A stretch of DNA of 64,000 nt. Origin: C00003060 sp964440795. GTDB lineage: Bacteria; Desulfobacterota; Desulfobacteria; Desulfobacterales; C00003060. The DNA lies in assembly GCA_964440795.1 (NCBI GenBank), contig CAYTTQ010000006.1, positions 1-64,000 of the forward strand, read 5' to 3'. Under the pieces are notes generated by a model that was not told the DNA's origin, ran no database searches, and saw only the letters and a list, made by a program, of their open reading frames with translations. Of this stretch, positions 60,424-64,000 are shown piece after piece (within the stretch, counting starts at the first letter, position 1; every line of letters starts with the position of its first letter). Both the position numbers and the translations under genes were made by a program.

Positions 60424-60499
60424 TCAACTTTTTGAAATCGTAACAGGTTCAGGACGGTCTCAGATTTCAATGGGGCTAACTGTTTGAAGCCGTTAGAGT
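60424..60499. repeat. Palindromic intergenic element, copy 2 (partial)
   Basis: The same 32 bases as in copy 1 are repeated at 60460-60491 (first bases TCAGATTTCAATGGGG), and the flanks (60424-60459) are also similar. The right arm of copy 1 is missing here. It lies between the start of the pcm gene and the stop of the COG3910 ATPase gene. Confidence 0.75.
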
Positions 60500-60501
60500 C
60501 C

Positions 60502-61218
60502 CTAACCCTTCTTCTTTCGATCTTCAAGGAATGCCTTATAGATCCGGTAATGATCCGTTTCCTCGTAGGCAATCGGGCAAACAGGCACCGTATCGAAATT
60601 ATAAATCTTGGCCCCGGGACAGGCCAGCAAAATAGGAGAGTGACTGGCCACAATGAACTGGGCATTGCCGTTTTCGCCGTTCGTCTTGAAAATTTCAAGC
60701 AACTCCAGTTGACTCTTCGGGGACAAGGCCGTTTCCGGTTCATCGAGCAAATAGAGACCTTTTATTTGATAGCGATTGCGAAAATAGGACATCAGAGATT
60801 CGCCATGGGACTGAGACAACAAGGATTTCCCACCGTAATATTTCAACTGCCCCGGGTCGGATACCGCCCAAGCATCCACAATCTTGGCAAAATCCCTGAA
60901 CACATCGGAACCGAAAAACGACCCGGCCACAGGCCCGTCAACCCATTCAACACGCATATATTTGTACAAGAGACCCTCGACAGGGCTCGCATGGTACCGT
61001 GCGGCGCCCTCGGCCTGCCAAATGTGAATACCGCAGGCACGAGCCACCGCTTCCAGCAGGGTGGACTTCCCACTACCATTCTCCCCTACAAAACAGGTCA
61101 CAGGGGTATCCAGGATCACAGACGGCGAGTCTTGAAAAATGGGCAGTGTAAACGGGTAATGCTTCACCGTGGGAAATCTCTCAGATGACAATGTAATGCG
61201 TTTAAGATGGACAGACAC
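60502..61218 (-). CDS. COG3910-type AAA/ABC-like ATPase
   Basis: A 238-residue P-loop ATPase without transmembrane or DNA-binding parts. Walker A is GENGSGKST (45-53), an ABC-type signature region LSQSHGESLM is present, Walker B is LYLLDEPETALSP and the H loop is VASHSPIL. This arrangement is of the SMC/RecF/ABC type. Members of COG3910 are common but have no proven role; OLD-type nucleases share the ATPase plan but have an added TOPRIM domain, absent here. The GTG start at 61218 follows AGGAGG. Confidence 0.88.
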   Translation of the reverse strand: MSVHLKRITLSSERFPTVKHYPFTLPIFQDSPSVILDTPVTCFVGENGSGKSTLLEAVARACGIHIWQAEGAARYHASPVEGLLYKYMRVEWVDGPVAGSFFGSDVFRDFAKIVDAWAVSDPGQLKYYGGKSLLSQSHGESLMSYFRNRYQIKGLYLLDEPETALSPKSQLELLEIFKTNGENGNAQFIVASHSPILLACPGAKIYNFDTVPVCPIAYEETDHYRIYKAFLEDRKKKG

Positions 61219-61636
61219 GGATCCTCCTGAATTTATAACACAATCGCTATGATTAAGACTAACAACAAAATTGCTATGCTACCACAGATTGGCAACCAAA
61301 ACCATCCGCTCGGCAAATCCCGACAAATCCCGATTAAGCAGAACGGAAATCTGACCACTTTTGTCCGCGCTTGATGCTCCCACAGGTTTTCACCTTTATC
61401 GACTGAACACCGTGAACAGAAAAGCACCTTCCAGAAATTGATTAAAACGCCACACCGTGAAAAAACCGCTTTATTTTTCAAATAAAACATGATAAGTGCA
61501 GCGCGCTAAGGGCTTGTGGAACAAAAACTTCACACAACCGACACAGGGATTCGGCTGGCCCGATCCTGAAACAGGAAGAAAAGACAAGCCATTTTGAACA
61601 CTTAGGAAATAAATCCCAGAGGAGGAATTTTTTCGT
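61219..61636. other. Intergenic region between ATPase and DASS transporter genes
   Basis: 418 bases between divergent genes. The minus-strand -10 for the ATPase gene is probably TTATAA at 61233-61238. An open frame of 85 codons (61233-61490, minus) overlaps that promoter and has no ribosome binding site, so I do not call it. GAGGAGG at about 61619-61625 serves the ATG at 61637. I see no clear plus-strand -35/-10 pair and no riboswitch. Confidence 0.4.
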
Positions 61637-63244
61637 ATGAGTCATGAAATTGAAGACGTAGGGGGAGGCGGGATTCTCGCCAAAAAGCCATTATGGATCG
61701 GTTTGGGAGCCGCCATCTTTATTTTGGTCGGCTTCATTTTACCTACGCCGCAAAGCGTGGTCGAAATCGTTGAGAAATACGGGTTCGCCCAGAAGATGAT
61801 CGATTGGGAAGTCGCCCACGACGTGCAAGGCGCGGCCGATAAGGCGATGACCGTCTTGGGAATCATCCCGATGGCGATCATCTATTTTGCCACCGAGGCC
61901 TTACCTATTGGTCTCACCGGCATATTGATGCCCACGCTGGCCTATTTTCTCCATCTACTTCCCCGGAGCATGATTGGAAAGACCTTCGCAGGGGACGCCC
62001 CCATGTTCCTGCTCGGGGTTTTGGCCATGGGGGTGGCGGTGGTCGATGTGGGATTGCATAAGCGACTCGCCAGTTGGCTCCTGGGGTGGACCAAAGGGTT
62101 TCTGGTGCCTATTGTTGTTTTGTGTATCAGTATGTCCGTGGTCGGGTCCTTTATCTCCGCCCATGCCATGTGCGCCTTCATGACCCCGGTAATGGCGGCG
62201 GTCTATTTTGGCGCGGTATCGGCAAAAAGTAAGGGTGGATCGGTCGAACACGATCCCGCCCTTGCCAAATTCCTGATGTTTACCCTCTGTTTCGCCTTGA
62301 ACGTGGGGGGCGTCGGGTCTCCGGCTGCGGGAGGCCGTAACGTCATCATGATGGGGTTTTGGAGCGAATATAATGTACCTATGGACTTTTTTACCTGGAT
62401 GAAATACGGTTTGCCGCTCGTTCCCGTGCTGGGCATCCTGGTGGCCGTTTACATGTTGGTTCTTTTCGGCAGAAACCTCAGAACCAAGGATCTCACGCCC
62501 GGTCTCGCCGCCATCAAGGACGAAACCCGCAAGATGGGTAAGATGACCTATCCGGAATATGTAACCTTCGGAATGCTTCTCTTGATCTTGGCACTCTGGA
62601 TCATCGGCGGGGAAGAACTCGGCCTCGGGGGTCCATCCCTTCTTGCCCTCTTGATCCCCGTGGTATTTAAGACCACGGACTGGAAAAAGATATTGAACGG
62701 CATCTCCTGGGATGCCTGGTTTATGTATTGCGGCGCCCTCACCCTGGGTGCCCTGCTCAAAGAAAGTGGGGCGGCCATGTGGTTGGCCAAGTCCTTTTTA
62801 AATATCCTCGGCTCGGTCGGCATGGATCAGGGGTTCGGCCTTTGGGTCGGCCTGTCCGGTTTGTCCGGATTGATGACCAACTTCATGTCGGATGCCGGAA
62901 CCACCGCCCTACTCGGCCCCATTGTCATCCCCATGGGTATCATGACCGGCGTCGCCGGAGAACCCTGGGCAGTGGGATTGGCCGTCGCCTTTGCCACCTC
63001 TTTCGCCCATTTTCTTATTGTGGGTACCCCGAATAATGCCATTGTTTACGGACTCGGTGTTTATCCCGACAGTGGCGAGAAGATGATTCACCCTATGGAT
63101 TTTGTCAAATACGGGTTTTTCCTTTTTGTGCTTTGCATGGCTGTCGTATGGGTGGTCGGATTTTTGGGCGTTTATAACTTCGTGGGCTTTCCCGAAGAAG
63201 TTTTGGGAACGGCCCAACAGGTATTGCAAGCCGGGACTCAATAG
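61637..63244 (+). CDS. DASS (SLC13) family anion:sodium symporter
   Basis: A 535-residue inner-membrane carrier with about 12 helices. The N-terminal part has YFATEALPIGLTGILMPTLAY; the family's conserved segments NVGGVGSPAAGGRNVIM (first clamshell loop) and SDAGTTALLGPIVIPMGI then GTPNNAIVYGLGVYP (second) are visible and carry the sodium- and carboxylate-binding residues. Substrates of relatives are dicarboxylates, sulfate or citrate; the exact anion cannot be named here. GGAGG precedes the ATG. Two small genes for zinc-ribbon and CBS proteins follow and probably modulate it. Confidence 0.93.
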   Translation: MSHEIEDVGGGGILAKKPLWIGLGAAIFILVGFILPTPQSVVEIVEKYGFAQKMIDWEVAHDVQGAADKAMTVLGIIPMAIIYFATEALPIGLTGILMPTLAYFLHLLPRSMIGKTFAGDAPMFLLGVLAMGVAVVDVGLHKRLASWLLGWTKGFLVPIVVLCISMSVVGSFISAHAMCAFMTPVMAAVYFGAVSAKSKGGSVEHDPALAKFLMFTLCFALNVGGVGSPAAGGRNVIMMGFWSEYNVPMDFFTWMKYGLPLVPVLGILVAVYMLVLFGRNLRTKDLTPGLAAIKDETRKMGKMTYPEYVTFGMLLLILALWIIGGEELGLGGPSLLALLIPVVFKTTDWKKILNGISWDAWFMYCGALTLGALLKESGAAMWLAKSFLNILGSVGMDQGFGLWVGLSGLSGLMTNFMSDAGTTALLGPIVIPMGIMTGVAGEPWAVGLAVAFATSFAHFLIVGTPNNAIVYGLGVYPDSGEKMIHPMDFVKYGFFLFVLCMAVVWVVGFLGVYNFVGFPEEVLGTAQQVLQAGTQ

Positions 63245-63283
63245 TCCTTGAAATCATAGGCTTATTTAACTAAGGAGGATGTC

Positions 63284-63577
63284 ATGCCCGAATGTAAAAA
63301 ATGTAATAAAAGAGGCCTTTTCCTCAAGATTGAAGGAGATACCGGTCTTTGCCTAGCCTGCAACGAAACATTTGCCAAAGAGGGCAAGGATCTCACCCAG
63401 AAGATCATGGATGCCAAGACCAAAGTGAGTGCAGCAACGGATCCTCAAGAGAAGGCAAGCGCCGCCAAGGATATCGAAAAGTACGGCAATGAGTTGCTGG
63501 CTTTACACCGATCGTATAACCTGCAGCCCAGTCAGGAACTATTGGATTTGATCGAAACCTATAAGAATATGGCATAG
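63284..63577 (+). CDS. Small zinc-ribbon protein following the DASS carrier
   Basis: A 97-residue protein with an N-terminal zinc ribbon (MPECKKCNKRGLF and GLCLACNETF: two C-x2-C pairs), then a helical, charged part. AAGGAGG lies 6 bases before the ATG at 63284. I recognise no named family. It sits 39 bases after the DASS gene and 62 bases before the CBS gene, so it is probably cotranscribed with both; a regulatory or assembly role is inferred from position only. Confidence 0.75.
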   Translation: MPECKKCNKRGLFLKIEGDTGLCLACNETFAKEGKDLTQKIMDAKTKVSAATDPQEKASAAKDIEKYGNELLALHRSYNLQPSQELLDLIETYKNMA

Positions 63578-63639
63578 CCTTTTTCGGGGCGGGCCCTTGA
63601 CTCTGGCAAGGGGCGTCCTTAAACAAGCGAGGAGGAAAT

Positions 63640-64000
63640 ATGGAGAGAAAGAAAGTAAAGGACTTAGTAGTCCCCTTAAGCGATTATCCCCACCTGCCGT
63701 ATTGGGGAACCTTAAAGGAAGCAATCATGCAGCTGCGGGTCGCCTATGAAACGGGCCACCACACTGTCCTGGTGTTCGACGAGTCGTATAAACTTGTGGG
63801 CATGCTCTTTGAAAGCGACATTCTTAAAGGGATCGAGCCTAAGTTCGCCCGGCACTATGAAGAAGGTGTTCCCATCATGTGGGATGAGTTGCTGGACAGC
63901 GGGCTCGAAAAACAGCTCCAACGGCCTATTAAAGAGTACATGTCCCAGGTGAAGGCCAAGATCGATGGGGAAGACAAAATTTTGAAGGCCTCGCACATTA
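63640..64000 (+). CDS. CBS-domain protein (partial, runs off the window)
   Basis: The first ~120 residues of a protein that continues past the window. MERKKVKDLVVPLSDYPHLPYWGTLKEAIMQL and HTVLVFDESYKLVGMLFESDIL have the form of a CBS domain (adenine-nucleotide sensing). GGAGG at 63631-63635 precedes the ATG at 63640. Proteins of this type often sit next to DASS-like carriers in Desulfobacterota and may gate them by cellular energy state. The 3' end and any second CBS domain cannot be seen. Confidence 0.8.
   Translation, partial: MERKKVKDLVVPLSDYPHLPYWGTLKEAIMQLRVAYETGHHTVLVFDESYKLVGMLFESDILKGIEPKFARHYEEGVPIMWDELLDSGLEKQLQRPIKEYMSQVKAKIDGEDKILKASHI

Noticed and set aside
61233..61490. 85-codon minus-strand open frame with a hydrophobic C-terminus
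   Set aside because: No ribosome binding site and its 3' part overlaps the probable promoter of the ATPase gene; the hydrophobic stretch comes from AT-rich non-coding sequence.

Overview
This is a bacterial chromosomal window of about 52% GC by eye. It carries one 100-base assembly gap (9221-9320). The gene set points to a free-living anaerobic Desulfobacterota (deltaproteobacterial) lineage, probably near the Desulfobacteria. Pointers are a symporter-type sensor kinase under a sigma-54-like promoter, a DHH/CBS/nucleotidyltransferase tRNA enzyme, two PPDK-family proteins, a GldFG-like ABC exporter, and a DASS carrier with zinc-ribbon and CBS companions. This assignment is inferred from gene content; no rRNA is present. 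Nearly everything is core genome. I see no prophage, insertion sequence or CRISPR array.

Layout. 0.3-7.5 kb: pyruvate phosphate dikinase, a NifS-like cysteine desulfurase, and a phosphate module (Pit carrier with a PhoU-like tail plus a DUF47 partner) behind two tandem Pho-box-like sites. 7.5-14.3 kb: a tRNA nucleotidyltransferase broken by the gap, a site-2 protease, trpS, scpA, scpB, an rRNA pseudouridine synthase and tRNA-Val(CAC). 14.4-16.1 kb: a small accessory patch with a promoter, a two-hairpin RNA or attenuator, a NYN-domain protein and an HNH protein. 16.2-20.5 kb: a near-consensus sigma-54 promoter driving a small membrane protein and a 1342-residue symporter/histidine kinase/receiver fusion. 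20.8-25.8 kb: a GldA/GldF/GldG-like ABC exporter with a DUF4340 protein. 26-33 kb: FmdB-type and radical SAM proteins (minus strand), then smc, ftsY and HU (plus strand).

33-47 kb is almost entirely minus strand. A long co-directional run goes rpsB-tsf-pyrH-frr-uppS-cdsA-rseP-GT9-GT39/TPR-nucleoside phosphorylase-ligA-acyP, preceded by a CsgG-like lipoprotein and tsaD. 47.5-53 kb (plus): a 1420-residue PPDK-like protein that lacks the PEP/pyruvate barrel, coupled to an elongated GAPDH. 53-58.4 kb: a dynamin-like GTPase overlapping an orphan ParA ATPase, a small membrane protein behind a sigma-54-like site, and a DUF401 permease. 58.5-64 kb: mutY, an exported protein-isoaspartate methyltransferase, a COG3910 ATPase, then a DASS carrier with zinc-ribbon and CBS proteins.

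The most interesting unexplained items are: (1) the dynamin-like GTPase/ParA pair; (2) the barrel-less PPDK-like protein tied to GAPDH; (3) the promoter/double-UUCG-hairpin/terminator cassette before the NYN gene; (4) long palindromic intergenic elements, one family present twice; (5) short tandem repeats, two of them 15 bp and in frame, one at the assembly gap inside the tRNA nucleotidyltransferase, and one duplicating the 3' end of tsf.
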